This document shows, piece by piece, positions 25,549 through 34,403 of a stretch of DNA of 45,646 bases (the stretch's first letter is position 1; each line of letters starts with the position of its first letter). Location of the stretch: NCBI RefSeq assembly GCF_000282615.1, contig NZ_AKIY01000241.1, forward strand, positions 1-45,646, given 5' to 3'. The notes under the pieces are model-generated. The model was not told the DNA's origin and made no database searches. It saw nothing but the letters and a program-made list of their open reading frames with translations. Origin of the DNA: Bradyrhizobium sp. YR681 (lineage in GTDB: Bacteria > Pseudomonadota > Alphaproteobacteria > Rhizobiales > Xanthobacteraceae). The translations under genes and the position numbers were made by a program.

Positions 25549-26907
25549 TCAGGCCGCCGCCGTCGGCACCAGCGCCTCGACGGTCAAGCCGCCGTCGCCG
25601 GAGACGACGCTGAGCGTGCCGCCCAGCGCCAGAATCCGCTCGCGCATGCCGACGAGGCCGAAGCCGAGCTTCTGGCCCGGCTCCATGCCGCGGCCATTGT
25701 CGCTGACCCGCACCCGCGCACAGAGGCGGCCGTCGCGCGTCGGTTGGTCCGCGGGCTCGATGACGACATTGACCGTGGTCGCGCCGGCATGGCGGAACAC
25801 GTTGGTGAGCGCCTCCTGCACGACGCGGTAGATGGTGAGGTCGGCGGTCTCGCCGGTCTCCCCCAGCTTCGGCGAGATCGCGGTTTCGATGGTGACGTCG
25901 GGATGCGATTCCCGCCACAGCCGCGACAGCGATTCGAGCGCCTGGCCGAGGCCGAGCTCGGCAAGGCCGACGGGCCTTAAGCGCTCCAGCACGCGGCGGG
26001 TGAATTGCTGGAGAGCGTTGATCTGCTCCAGCAAGGCGCTGCCATGCTTGCGCACCGCCTCTGCACTTGGCGCCTTCCCGTCCGCAAGCTTTGCCAGCGC
26101 GCTGGCATGCGCGCGCAGCGAGAACAGATAGGGCCCGAACTCGTCATGCAGCTCGCGCGCGATCTCCTTTCGCTCGATGTCCTGGAGCGACACCGTGCGT
26201 TCGGCAAGGCGCCGCTTGTCCTCGACCGCCTCCCCGAGCGTTGCCGCAAGATGGTTGAGCTTGGTGCAAATCGCGGCCAGCTCCGGCGCGCCGCCCGCTA
26301 TGACGCGCGCCTCGTAGTGCCCGCCCTCGAGCTCGGCCATGGCTTGCGACAATGATTGGAGCGGCGCCAGCGCCCGACCGACCACCGTCATCATCACCAG
26401 GAACAGCGCCAGCGCGATCACCGAGCCGACCTCGAGCTGGGTCACGATGCCATCCCAGATCTCGGCGATCTCGTCGTCGGGATGCGAGGTGATCCGGAGC
26501 GAGCCGGGCTTGCCGTGGATCGAGACCGGCACGCTGACCGCAGTCTGCTCGGGGTGAACCAGGCTGACGAACCAGGCCGGCGGCGCGCGCGTGTCCTCGT
26601 CGGCATCAGGCCGGGGCGGCGTCAGCGGGTTCCCGCCGGAATCGTGCAGCGCGATGCTGACATGGCGCAGGCGGCTGAGATCGCGCGCGATCTGGTTCAG
26701 CCGCGCATCCGGATCGGGCGCCTCGTTCAGATCCGCCACGATCATCTCGATGAATTCGCGGGCAAGCCGGATCACGCTCTGGTCCTCGGCCTGTACGCGG
26801 GGACCTGCTTCCGCGACCTGGCGGCCGATATTGACGGCGAGCCCGAGCGCCAGCAGCAGCGCCAGCAGCACGTTAATGCGCGCGCGCAGGGAAAGATTTT
26901 GCCACAT
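25549..26907 (-). CDS. sensor histidine kinase (HisKA_3 type)
   Basis: This 452-residue membrane kinase has a first helix at about 10-27, a periplasmic sensor region at about 30-158, a second helix at about 161-178, and a HAMP-like linker. A HisKA_3 dimerisation helix follows with phospho-accepting His254 in ARELHDEFGPYL, and then an HATPase with N box (VVQEALTNVFRHA) and G boxes (DNGRGM, GFGLVGM). The architecture is that of NarX/UhpB-type kinases. It is divergent from a LuxR-type response regulator 192 bases away, its evident partner. The location within the methanol/lanthanide island suggests that it senses a related periplasmic signal. Confidence 0.93.
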   Translation of the reverse strand: MWQNLSLRARINVLLALLLALGLAVNIGRQVAEAGPRVQAEDQSVIRLAREFIEMIVADLNEAPDPDARLNQIARDLSRLRHVSIALHDSGGNPLTPPRPDADEDTRAPPAWFVSLVHPEQTAVSVPVSIHGKPGSLRITSHPDDEIAEIWDGIVTQLEVGSVIALALFLVMMTVVGRALAPLQSLSQAMAELEGGHYEARVIAGGAPELAAICTKLNHLAATLGEAVEDKRRLAERTVSLQDIERKEIARELHDEFGPYLFSLRAHASALAKLADGKAPSAEAVRKHGSALLEQINALQQFTRRVLERLRPVGLAELGLGQALESLSRLWRESHPDVTIETAISPKLGETGETADLTIYRVVQEALTNVFRHAGATTVNVVIEPADQPTRDGRLCARVRVSDNGRGMEPGQKLGFGLVGMRERILALGGTLSVVSGDGGLTVEALVPTAAA

Positions 26908-27099
26908 GGGTGCCGTCCGTGCCTCGCGAAGGTTGGCCCGCGCCTGTCCGATGACGTTGACAGAGGCGAAGCGCCCGATATCTAATCGAAAGCGTACAGC
27001 AATCGCGGCCGGGTTGCATGAGGCGACATGAGACGCGCGCGGCGTTCTTGTTCGGATCATGCGGCGCAAAACAGGCCGAAGCTGTCGCGAGGAACGCCT

Positions 27100-27720
27100 A
27101 TGCGCATTCTGATCGTTGACGATCATCCCATTGTCGCCTCCGGCTGCCGTGCCGTGCTGGCCGACGAGGGCGAGATCGAGATTTTGGAGGCCGCCGACGC
27201 CGAAGACGGCGAGTGCGTCTTCATCGTCGAGCGCCCCGACCTCTGCGTCATCGACATCAACCTGCCGACCGTGTCCGGCTTCGAGCTGGCGCGTCGTATC
27301 CTCGAACGCGCGCCCGAGGCCCGCATCATCATGTTCAGCATGAACGACGACCCGGCCTTCGCCGCGCGCGCGATCGAATGCGGCGCCAAGGGCTACGTGT
27401 CCAAGACCGGCGACCCCGACGACCTCGTCGAGGCGATCCGCACCGTCGGGGGCGGTGGCACCTACCTGCCGAGCGCGATCGCCCGCAGCATCGCCTTTGC
27501 GGGGCCGACGCTGGCGCAGAGCCCTCTCTCCAAGCTGAATGCGCGCGAGATGGAGATTTTGCGGCTGCTCAGCGCCGGAAAGAGCCTGTCCGAGATCGCA
27601 TGGCTGGTGCAATCGTCCTACAAGACGGTCGCCAACACCTCCTCGATCATGCGACAGAAGCTCGGCGTGAAGACCTCGGTCGAGCTGGTGCGATTGGCGA
27701 TCGACAGCGGTGTCGCCTGA
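27100..27720 (+). CDS. LuxR/NarL-family response regulator
   Basis: This 206-residue regulator has a receiver domain with the acidic pocket VDDH, phospho-acceptor Asp52 (CVIDINLP) and conserved Lys102 (SKTG). A LuxR-type helix-turn-helix follows (about 142-206; LNAREMEILRLLSAGKS and SYKTVANTSSIMRQKLG). The start at 27100 is preceded by AGGA. Being divergent from the histidine kinase gene, it completes a two-component pair. Candidate targets are the promoters of the TonB receptor, the ABC operon and xoxF. Confidence 0.93.
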   Translation: MRILIVDDHPIVASGCRAVLADEGEIEILEAADAEDGECVFIVERPDLCVIDINLPTVSGFELARRILERAPEARIIMFSMNDDPAFAARAIECGAKGYVSKTGDPDDLVEAIRTVGGGGTYLPSAIARSIAFAGPTLAQSPLSKLNAREMEILRLLSAGKSLSEIAWLVQSSYKTVANTSSIMRQKLGVKTSVELVRLAIDSGVA

Positions 27721-27798
27721 CGGCACGCGTCTCGCCACGAATTCAGTCACACAAGCGTTGCAATCCTGATGTGGCTTGATGCCACGGAGCATAATGGC

Positions 27799-28644
27799 AT
27801 GACGATCCAGACTGTCTCGACCAACACATCCTATGGCGGCGTGCAGGGCGTTTACCGCCACGCGAGCGCTTCGACCGGAACCGACATGGTGTTCTCGGTC
27901 TATGTTCCCCCGCATGCCGCCGGCGCAAAGCTCCCCGTGGTCTGGTATCTCTCCGGCCTCACCTGCACCCATGCCAACGTCACCGAGAAGGGCGAATTTC
28001 GCAAAGCCTGCGCCGAGCTCGGCCTGATCTTCGTCGCGCCCGACACCTCACCGCGCGGGCCGGACGTGCCGGGCGACGCCAACAATGCCTATGATTTCGG
28101 CCTGGGCGCCGGCTTCTATGTCGATGCGACGCAAGAGCCGTTCGCGCGCAATTATCGCATGTGGAGCTACGTCACCGACGAGCTGCCGAAGCTGGTGGCG
28201 GGAAATTTTCCCGTCGACGCCAAACGGCAATCGGTGATGGGCCATTCCATGGGCGGCCATGGCGCGCTGACGGTCGCGCTGCGCAATCCGCACCGCTATC
28301 GCGCGGCGAGCGCGTTTGCGCCGATCGTGGCGCCCTCGCAGGTGCCCTGGGGCATCAAGGCACTGACGGGCTATCTCGGATCCAACAAGGACAATTGGCG
28401 CAGCCACGACACGGTGGCGCTGATCGAGGACGGCGCGAAGTATTCCGGCTTCCTGGTCGATGTCGGCGATGCCGACAATTTCCTCAAGGAACAGCTGCGT
28501 CCCGAGTTGCTGGAGGCCGCCTGCAGCAAGGCGAACATCCCGCTGACGCTGCGACGGCAGCCGGGCTACGACCACAGCTATTATTTCATCTCGACCTTCA
28601 TGGGGGATCACCTACACTGGCACGCGGAGCGATTGAAGGGGTGA
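27799..28644 (+). CDS. fghA: S-formylglutathione hydrolase
   Basis: This 281-residue esterase D family enzyme hydrolyses S-formylglutathione to formate and glutathione, the last step of glutathione-linked formaldehyde oxidation. It carries the alpha/beta hydrolase elbow GHSMGGHGAL with Ser150, the oxyanion region LSGLTCTHANVTEKG, and a C-terminal QPGYDHSYYFI that supplies the catalytic His. Its position in the methanol dehydrogenase island fits removal of formaldehyde made by XoxF. The start at 27799 matches the family N-terminus. Confidence 0.95.
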   Translation: MTIQTVSTNTSYGGVQGVYRHASASTGTDMVFSVYVPPHAAGAKLPVVWYLSGLTCTHANVTEKGEFRKACAELGLIFVAPDTSPRGPDVPGDANNAYDFGLGAGFYVDATQEPFARNYRMWSYVTDELPKLVAGNFPVDAKRQSVMGHSMGGHGALTVALRNPHRYRAASAFAPIVAPSQVPWGIKALTGYLGSNKDNWRSHDTVALIEDGAKYSGFLVDVGDADNFLKEQLRPELLEAACSKANIPLTLRRQPGYDHSYYFISTFMGDHLHWHAERLKG

Positions 28645-28670
28645 TGCTCTCGTCGCATGCGGCGCGCTGC

Positions 28671-28826
28671 CCTTCCCTTCTCCCCTTGTGGGAGAAGGTG
28701 GCGCGAAGCGCCGGATGAGGGGTTGCTTCCGCGCTTTCAAATAAGAGTTGGACTCGCGGAGAGAACCCCTCACCCGTCTCGCCGCTACGCGGCGAGCCAC
28801 CCTCTCCCGCAAGGGGAGAGGGAAAA
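28671..28826. repeat. two-armed palindromic intergenic element
   Basis: Two hairpins face each other: CCTTCTCCC/GGGAGAAGG (28676-28698) and CCCTCTCCC/GGGAGAGGG (28800-28822). They are joined by secondary inverted repeats (TGAGGGGTT near 28716 and AACCCCTCA near 28764). A similar element is at 37832-37990, and a single-arm copy at 9109-9134. It fills the space between fghA and the convergent gene, and probably acts as a transcription stop. Confidence 0.75.
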
Positions 28827-28829
28827 GGC

Positions 28830-29333
28830 CTACTCCACCTTGCCGTAATTCGGCGCCAGCAGGCGGTTGCGGATCAGGTAGCTCATCGTCCGCGTCCAGG
28901 ACTCATCCGTATTGCCGCGCATGTCGGCACTGGCGGCGGTGATCATGGCGCCGGTCTTCACGTCGCGCAGATAGATGTTGAGGTTGATGATCAGGTTCGA
29001 GACCTTCTGCACCATGCCGGTGATCTCGAGCTCGGCGCCCAGCTCTCCCGCGAGCTTGAGGTCGCAGCCGCCGCAGGCCTGCAGATTGGCGCGGCGGGCG
29101 GCGTCCCTGACCGGCGCGATGTCGAGCACGAGGAACTTGCCGGAGTCGGCCAGTTCCTTGCGCAGCTGCTCGCTGATGCGTAGCAGCCGCCCCTCCTCCG
29201 GCTTGGAGCCGTAGAACTCACCCGGCAGGCTGGTGTCGATCAGCTCAAAATCGAACACCGCGAGTTTTGGCGGATCGGCGAACGCGACCGAGGCCGTCAA
29301 CAGCAAAGCTGCGAAACATATCAACGCTCGCAT
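28830..29333 (-). CDS. exported protein of the DUF3280/DUF2380 type
   Basis: This 167-residue protein has a clear signal peptide (MRALICFAALLLTASVAFAD). The mature part begins LAVFDFELIDTSLPGE and contains a CGGCD pair of cysteines (about 92-95) and a beta-rich end (LNIYLRDVKTGAMITAAS). It resembles the DUF3280/DUF2380 proteins often found in PQQ-dehydrogenase gene sets, but I am not certain of the family number. Divergent from the ABC operon, it is probably an envelope partner. The start at 29333 removes an unlikely upstream extension. Confidence 0.7.
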   Translation of the reverse strand: MRALICFAALLLTASVAFADPPKLAVFDFELIDTSLPGEFYGSKPEEGRLLRISEQLRKELADSGKFLVLDIAPVRDAARRANLQACGGCDLKLAGELGAELEITGMVQKVSNLIINLNIYLRDVKTGAMITAASADMRGNTDESWTRTMSYLIRNRLLAPNYGKVE

Positions 29334-29453
29334 GATTGTGATTCCAGTCCGCGCGAGGACGAAATGCGGGGTTGCATGCCCTGACAAATCGGTCATGCTT
29401 CAGCAGAAACAATTCTCCACCGGCGGTCAAGCCGGGGAGCGCACGGAGGAAAC

Positions 29454-30635
29454 ATGATCCGATGGTTGGTCGGCCTGATCGGCTGGAGTCTTGCCGCGAC
29501 AAGCGCGCTCGCGGCGGAGCCTGCCATGATCGGTGTCGGCTATCTCGGCATCGCCGGCACCAGATCGACCCTGTCTCTGGTCGAGCAGCCGGCCGAAAAT
29601 GACGGCGTCGCCGGCGCGCGCCTCGCCATCGAGGACAACAACACCACCGGAAAATTCACAGGCCAGCGGTTTGCGCTGGAGGAGCGGCGCATCCGGGAAG
29701 GCGAGGACGTGGTGCAGGCCGCGACCGCGCTCGCCGAGAAAAACGGCTTCATCATCGCCGACCTGCCGGCGGACGCGCTGCTGAAGGTCGCGGACGCCCT
29801 GCGCAATCGCGGCACGCTGCTGTTCAACGCCGGCGCCATCGACGAGCGGCTGCGCGAGGTCGATTGCCGTGCCAACGTCATCCACACCGCGCCGACGCGC
29901 GCGATGCTGGCCGACGCGCTCGGCCAGTATCTGGTGTGGAAGCAGTGGAAGCGCTGGCTGCTCGTGGTCGGCTCGCATGACGAGGACAAGCTGTTTGCCG
30001 ATGCGCTCCGGCGCACCGCCACGCGGTTCGGCGCCAAGATCGTGCAGGAAAAGACCTTCGAGGACAGAGGCGGCGCGCGGCGCACCGATAGCGGCGTGAC
30101 GCTGATCCAGCGCCAGATGCCGGTGTTCACGCAAGGCGCGCCCGCCTACGACGTGCTCGTGGCTGCCGACGAGAGCGAGGTGTTCGGCGCCTATCTGCCC
30201 TATCGCACCTGGGATCCCCGCCCCGTCGCCGGCTCGGCCGGCCTCGTGCCGCGCAGCTGGGATGCATCGCAGGATCAGTGGGGCGCGATCCAGATGCAGA
30301 ACCGCTTCATCAAGCTGAACGCCCGCCGCATGACGGCGCTCGACATGCAGGCCTGGACCGCGGTGCGCATGATTGGGGAAGCCACCTCGCGCACCAATTC
30401 CGGCGACGTCAAGAAGGTCGCCGACTTCATCAAGGGCCCGGATTTCTCGGTCGCCGCCTTCAAGGGCACGCGGCTGACGCTGCGCGACTGGAACCTGCAA
30501 TTGCGCCAGCCGATCCTGCTGGTCGACGGCCGCATGGTGGTGTCGGTCTCGCCGCAGGAAGGTTTCCTGCACCAGGTCTCCGAGCTCGACACGCTCGGCT
30601 ACGATCGCCCGGAGAGCAAATGCAAGCTGAAGTGA
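29454..30635 (+). CDS. PQQ-system ABC transporter substrate-binding protein (LutA-like)
   Basis: This 393-residue periplasmic binding protein has a signal peptide (1-20) and a Leu/Ile/Val-binding-like fold (AMIGVGYLGIAG, GARLAIEDNNTTGK). Proteins of this kind form a recognised subfamily encoded beside PQQ-dependent alcohol dehydrogenases. It leads a five-gene operon: its stop is eight bases before the beta-propeller gene. The lut cluster of Methylorubrum has the same arrangement, where an ABC system is needed for lanthanide transport. The ligand here is unproven. A strong GGAGG ribosome site supports the start. Confidence 0.88.
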   Translation: MIRWLVGLIGWSLAATSALAAEPAMIGVGYLGIAGTRSTLSLVEQPAENDGVAGARLAIEDNNTTGKFTGQRFALEERRIREGEDVVQAATALAEKNGFIIADLPADALLKVADALRNRGTLLFNAGAIDERLREVDCRANVIHTAPTRAMLADALGQYLVWKQWKRWLLVVGSHDEDKLFADALRRTATRFGAKIVQEKTFEDRGGARRTDSGVTLIQRQMPVFTQGAPAYDVLVAADESEVFGAYLPYRTWDPRPVAGSAGLVPRSWDASQDQWGAIQMQNRFIKLNARRMTALDMQAWTAVRMIGEATSRTNSGDVKKVADFIKGPDFSVAAFKGTRLTLRDWNLQLRQPILLVDGRMVVSVSPQEGFLHQVSELDTLGYDRPESKCKLK

Positions 30636-30643
30636 GGATACGG

Positions 30644-31612
30644 ATGTTGCGCATCTGGCGTGTGGGGCTTCTCTCCGGTCTGGCGCTCGCGGCGGCGCCG
30701 GCGCAGGCCTTCGTCGCCTATGTCTCGAACGAGAAGAGCAACACGGTCTCGGTAATCGACACCGACAGCTGGACCGTGACCAAGACCATCAAGGTCGGCC
30801 AGCGCCCGCGCGGCATCGAGTTCACGCGTGATGGAAAATTCGTGATGGTCGCGGTCGGCGACGACGACACGATCCAGGTGATCGATGCCAAGACGCAAGC
30901 CGTGGTGGACAGCCTGCCTTCCGGCCCCGACCCCGAGCTGTTCGCCCAGGATGCGGCGGGAAAAATTCTCTATGTCGCCAATGAGAACGACAATACGGTG
31001 ACCGTGATCGACCTTGAGAAGCGCGCACGGCTGGGCGATATCCAGGTCGGTGTCGAGCCCGAGGGGATGACCATCAGCCCCGACGGCAAGATTCTGATCA
31101 ACACGTCCGAAACGACCAACATGGCGCATTTCATCGACACCGCGTCACGCCAGATCGTCGCCAATGTGCTGGTCGATGCGCGGCCGCGCTTTGCCGAGTT
31201 CAAGCACGACGCTTCCGAAGTGTGGGTGTCCTCGGAGATCGGCGGCACCGTCTCGGTGATCGATCCACAGAAGCATGAGGTGATCGGAAAGGTCACATTC
31301 GAGATTCCGGGCCTGCGGAAAGAGGCGATCCAGCCGGTCGGCATCGGCATGACCAGGGACGACAAGACCGCCTTCGTCGCGCTCGGCCCGGCCAACCGCG
31401 TCGCGATCGTCGATGTCGCGACGCGCAAGGTGACGAAGTATCTGCTTGTCGGACAGCGGGTCTGGCACATGGCGTTCACGCCGGACGAGAAATACCTTCT
31501 CACGACCAACGGCGTGTCGAACGACGTTTCCGTGATCGACGTCGCCGCGCAGAAGGTCATCAAGACCATTCAGGTGGGCGAGCTGCCCTGGGGCATCACG
31601 ATCGCGCCATGA
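30644..31612 (+). CDS. PQQ-associated YVTN-type beta-propeller protein
   Basis: This 322-residue exported protein has a signal peptide (about 1-22) followed by repeated blades with the YVTN-like pattern. Examples are AYVSNEKSNTVSVIDT, ILYVANENDNTVTVID and VWVSSEIGGTVSVIDP, giving about seven blades. It matches the group found in PQQ-dependent alcohol metabolism gene sets; periplasmic binding or scaffolding is the general idea. The start at 30644 has a GAGG ribosome site. Its stop overlaps the ATPase start (ATGA). Confidence 0.88.
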   Translation: MLRIWRVGLLSGLALAAAPAQAFVAYVSNEKSNTVSVIDTDSWTVTKTIKVGQRPRGIEFTRDGKFVMVAVGDDDTIQVIDAKTQAVVDSLPSGPDPELFAQDAAGKILYVANENDNTVTVIDLEKRARLGDIQVGVEPEGMTISPDGKILINTSETTNMAHFIDTASRQIVANVLVDARPRFAEFKHDASEVWVSSEIGGTVSVIDPQKHEVIGKVTFEIPGLRKEAIQPVGIGMTRDDKTAFVALGPANRVAIVDVATRKVTKYLLVGQRVWHMAFTPDEKYLLTTNGVSNDVSVIDVAAQKVIKTIQVGELPWGITIAP

Positions 31613-32415
31613 CCAGCCCTGCCCCCATCGCCGAACCGCGTGCGACGCCAAGGCCGGATCCGGCGGTGGTGCCGGCGCTGTCGATCGACGGCGTCAGCCA
31701 TGCCTATGGTCCGCGCCAGGCGCTGATGGATGTCTTCTTCAACGTGCAGCCTGCGAGCTTCACGGCGCTGCTCGGGCTCAACGGCGCCGGCAAGAGCACA
31801 CTGTTCTCGCTGATCACGCGGCTGTTCGGCATCCAGACCGGCCGCGTCTGCATCTTCGGTCACGACATCAGCAAGAGCCCGGGCGAGGCGCTGCGGCTGC
31901 TCGGCGTCGTGTTTCAGCCGCGCACGCTCGACCTCGACCTGTCGCTGACGCAGAATTTGCTCTATCACGCCGCGCTGCATGGCATCAGCCGCCGCGAGGC
32001 CGCGACGCGCAGCGCCGAGCTGCTCGGCCGCATCGGGCTCTCCGAGCGCGCTGCGAGCAAGGTGCGCGATCTCTCCGGCGGCCAGATGCGGCGGCTGGAG
32101 ATCGCGCGCGCGCTGCTGCACCGGCCGCGACTGCTGCTGCTGGACGAGCCGACGGTCGGCCTCGACGTCAAGGCCCGCGCCGACATCATCAGCCATGTCC
32201 GCCAGCTCGTGACCGAGCAAGGCATCGGCGTGCTCTGGGCCACGCATCTGTTCGACGAAATCACCGCGGGCGACGACCTCGTGGTGCTGCACCAAGGCAA
32301 GGTGCTGGCGCAGGGGCCGATGGCCCGCGTCATCGCAGAAGCCGGCGCGCAGGACGTCAACACCGCCTTCATGCGCCTGACCGGGGCGCAGACCATGCCG
32401 GGAGGCGGCGCATGA
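31609..32415 (+). CDS. ABC transporter ATP-binding protein, PQQ-dehydrogenase-linked
   Basis: This 268-residue cytoplasmic ATPase has Walker A GLNGAGKST (56-64), the ABC signature LSGGQMRR and Walker B LLLLDEPTVGLD, all intact. The domain resembles drug/lipid exporter-type ATPases (CcmA group). A short Pro-rich N-terminal tail of about 20 residues precedes it. Start and stop both overlap neighbours by ATGA, so it is tightly coupled to the propeller and permease genes. It powers the transporter with the permease at 32412. Confidence 0.93.
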   Translation: MTSPAPIAEPRATPRPDPAVVPALSIDGVSHAYGPRQALMDVFFNVQPASFTALLGLNGAGKSTLFSLITRLFGIQTGRVCIFGHDISKSPGEALRLLGVVFQPRTLDLDLSLTQNLLYHAALHGISRREAATRSAELLGRIGLSERAASKVRDLSGGQMRRLEIARALLHRPRLLLLDEPTVGLDVKARADIISHVRQLVTEQGIGVLWATHLFDEITAGDDLVVLHQGKVLAQGPMARVIAEAGAQDVNTAFMRLTGAQTMPGGGA

Positions 32416-33260
32416 GCAGCATCACCACGCGCGAGGCGCCGCGCGGGTTCTCGGCCGGCGAGTACATGACCTGCCTCACCGGCATCGTCTGGCGCGAGGG
32501 GCTGCGCTTCCTGCATCAGCGCGAGCGTTTCGTCTCGGCGCTGGTGCGGCCGCTGGTGTGGCTGTTCATCTTCGCCGCCGGCTTCCGCCAGGTGCTCGGC
32601 ATCTCCATCATCCCGCCTTACGAGACCTACATCCTCTACGAGGTCTATATCGCGCCCGGGCTGATGGCGATGATCCAGCTGTTCAACGGCATGCAGTCCT
32701 CGCTCTCGATGGTCTACGACCGCGAGATGGGCAATATGCGCACGCTGCTGGTGAGCCCGCTGCCGCGCGGCTTCCTGCTGTTCTGCAAGCTGCTCGCGGG
32801 CACCGCCGTGTCGCTGCTCCAGGTCTATGCGTTCCTGCTGATCGCCTGGTTCTGGGACATCAGCCCGCCGCCGATCGGCTATCTCACCGTGCTGCCGGCG
32901 CTGATCCTGTCCGGACTAATGCTGGGCTCGCTCGGCATGCTGATCTCCTCCGGCATCAAGCAGCTTGAAAGTTTTGCAGGTGTGATGAACTTCGTGATCT
33001 TCCCGATGTTCTTCGCCTCCTCCGCGCTCTACCCGCTCTGGCGGGTGCAGGAGGGCAGCCCTTATCTGTACTATCTCTGCGAGGCCAATCCGTTCACCCA
33101 TGCGGTCGAGCTGATCCGTTTTGCATTCTACGGTCAGATCGACTGGCTCTCGCTGGCGGTGGTGGCGGGCTGCACAATCGTCTTCATGATCGGCGCGATC
33201 TATGCCTATGATCCCTCGCGCGGGCTGGCGCGACGAGGGCCCGCGGGAGGCGAAGGATGA
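32412..33260 (+). CDS. ABC-2 type permease, PQQ-dehydrogenase-linked
   Basis: This 282-residue inner-membrane protein has about six helices and the ABC-2 signature near MVYDREMGNMRTLLVSPLP. It belongs to the PedC-like permeases encoded with PQQ-dependent dehydrogenases. ABC-2 permeases usually export, yet the linked periplasmic binding protein suggests import, so the direction is unresolved. It overlaps both neighbours by ATGA. Confidence 0.9.
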   Translation: MSSITTREAPRGFSAGEYMTCLTGIVWREGLRFLHQRERFVSALVRPLVWLFIFAAGFRQVLGISIIPPYETYILYEVYIAPGLMAMIQLFNGMQSSLSMVYDREMGNMRTLLVSPLPRGFLLFCKLLAGTAVSLLQVYAFLLIAWFWDISPPPIGYLTVLPALILSGLMLGSLGMLISSGIKQLESFAGVMNFVIFPMFFASSALYPLWRVQEGSPYLYYLCEANPFTHAVELIRFAFYGQIDWLSLAVVAGCTIVFMIGAIYAYDPSRGLARRGPAGGEG

Positions 33261-33871
33261 CAATTCGGGTTCTGGCCATCGCCGCTTTGGCGCTCGCAGC
33301 CGCGAGCACAGCCGCGCGCGCGGCCGATCCGCGCTATCCCAACTGGCCCTGCACGCAAGCCAAGGTGCCGGAGATCTCGCTCGCCGCCGTCTGGACAGGC
33401 CCCGCGCTCGACGACGCCGAGACCAAGTGGAAGGACGATGCCAAGGTCACCGCATTGGTTTCAAAACTGTCGGCGCGCAAGACGCCGATGGACGAGGCCG
33501 AGAAGTCGGTGAAGGAGTTTCTGGCCGCCTCCGCCGCCGACAAGACCGCAAATGCAAAACTGCTGTTCGCCGGCCTGTTCGACACGCTCAATGCGCAGCG
33601 CTCCCAGGTGATGAACGGGCTCGAGCGCGTCAGCCGCAAGCAGCGCGAGGCCGCCGACAGGATCCGTGAGGAAACGATCCAGCTCCAGGCGCTCCAGGGC
33701 GCGGCGTCGCGTGACGACAGCAGGGTCGAGGCGCTCAGCAACGAGCTGATCTGGAAGACCCGCATTTTCGAGGACCGCAACAAGGTGGTGCGGTTCGTCT
33801 GCGAGGTTCCGACGGCGATCGACCAGCGCCTGTTCGCACTCGGGCGCGTGATCCAGCAGGAAATGGAATAG
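33257..33871 (+). CDS. exported protein of the lut-like operon
   Basis: This 204-residue protein has a signal peptide (about 1-23, ending RAAD) and a conserved start WPCTQAKVPEISLAAVWTGP. The rest is mostly helical, with coiled-coil-like stretches (ERVSRKQREAADRIREET). I do not know its function; a similar exported protein occupies this place in related operons. It ends the five-gene run. Confidence 0.75.
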   Translation: MTIRVLAIAALALAAASTAARAADPRYPNWPCTQAKVPEISLAAVWTGPALDDAETKWKDDAKVTALVSKLSARKTPMDEAEKSVKEFLAASAADKTANAKLLFAGLFDTLNAQRSQVMNGLERVSRKQREAADRIREETIQLQALQGAASRDDSRVEALSNELIWKTRIFEDRNKVVRFVCEVPTAIDQRLFALGRVIQQEME

Positions 33872-34005
33872 CGTCAGTTTCACTGACAGCTCGGCAGGAG
33901 TTCCGCGATCTCATTGCGGCCATTAACCTTTGTCGCGCTATCTGCCGGAACCAAATCGCTCTAGGATGTCTTGTCGATGTGAATCTCGAACGCCGGGAGG
34001 CCTCG

Positions 34006-34305
34006 ATGGGAACCACAAGATCTATCCTCGCAGGCGCTGCGGTCCTCAGCATGCTCGCATCCAGCGCTTTTGCCGACGACATGACCGGAATGGTCACCAG
34101 GATCGATCGGCTCAACAGCACGATCTCGATCCAGCAGACGCAGAAGGGCACGGTCGGCAGCAGCGCAGGCGGCGCCGGCGCGCTCCAGGAGTACAAGGCC
34201 AAGGACGCCGTGATGCTGGACGCCGTGCATGCCGGTGACCGGGTGACGTACTCGGCGACGGACAATAACGGCACCGGGACGCTGACGAAGCTGCAGAAGC
34301 AGTAG
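34006..34305 (+). CDS. small exported CusF/DUF1344-like protein
   Basis: This 99-residue protein has a signal peptide (1-24, ending AFADD) and a small beta-rich domain (MTGMVTRIDRLNSTISIQQ) like DUF1344 or CusF-type periplasmic proteins. No Met/His metal set typical of CusF is clear, so copper binding is uncertain. The start at 34006 follows GGGAGG. Its position between the ABC operon and the rhodanese-like gene may be accidental. Confidence 0.65.
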   Translation: MGTTRSILAGAAVLSMLASSAFADDMTGMVTRIDRLNSTISIQQTQKGTVGSSAGGAGALQEYKAKDAVMLDAVHAGDRVTYSATDNNGTGTLTKLQKQ

Positions 34306-34312
34306 ATGCGGC

Positions 34313-34396
34313 GTCATGGCCGGCCTTGTGCCGGCCATCCACGCCTGACCGCACAGCACGAAGAACGTGGATGCCCGGGACCAGCCCGGGCATGAC
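34313..34396. repeat. palindromic intergenic element (GTCATG type)
   Basis: Terminal inverted repeats GTCATG...CATGAC enclose two hairpins, GGCCGG...CCGGCC (left) and GCCCGGG...CCCGGGC (right). The layout is the familiar dispersed rhizobial intergenic palindrome and differs from the CCTCTCCC family. It separates convergent genes. Confidence 0.7.
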
Positions 34397-34403
34397 GGCC
34401 TCC

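Noticed and set aside
26908..27972. Upstream extension of the histidine kinase frame to 27972
   Set aside because: It would run across the whole response regulator gene; the start at 26907 precedes a clear first membrane helix.
28671..28826. Repeats considered as a CRISPR array
   Set aside because: There are only two inverted arms with no regular direct repeats or spacers, and no cas genes.
33873..33887. Hairpin GTCAGT-TTC-ACTGAC after the ABC operon
   Set aside because: The six-base stem has no T run after it, so I do not call it a terminator.
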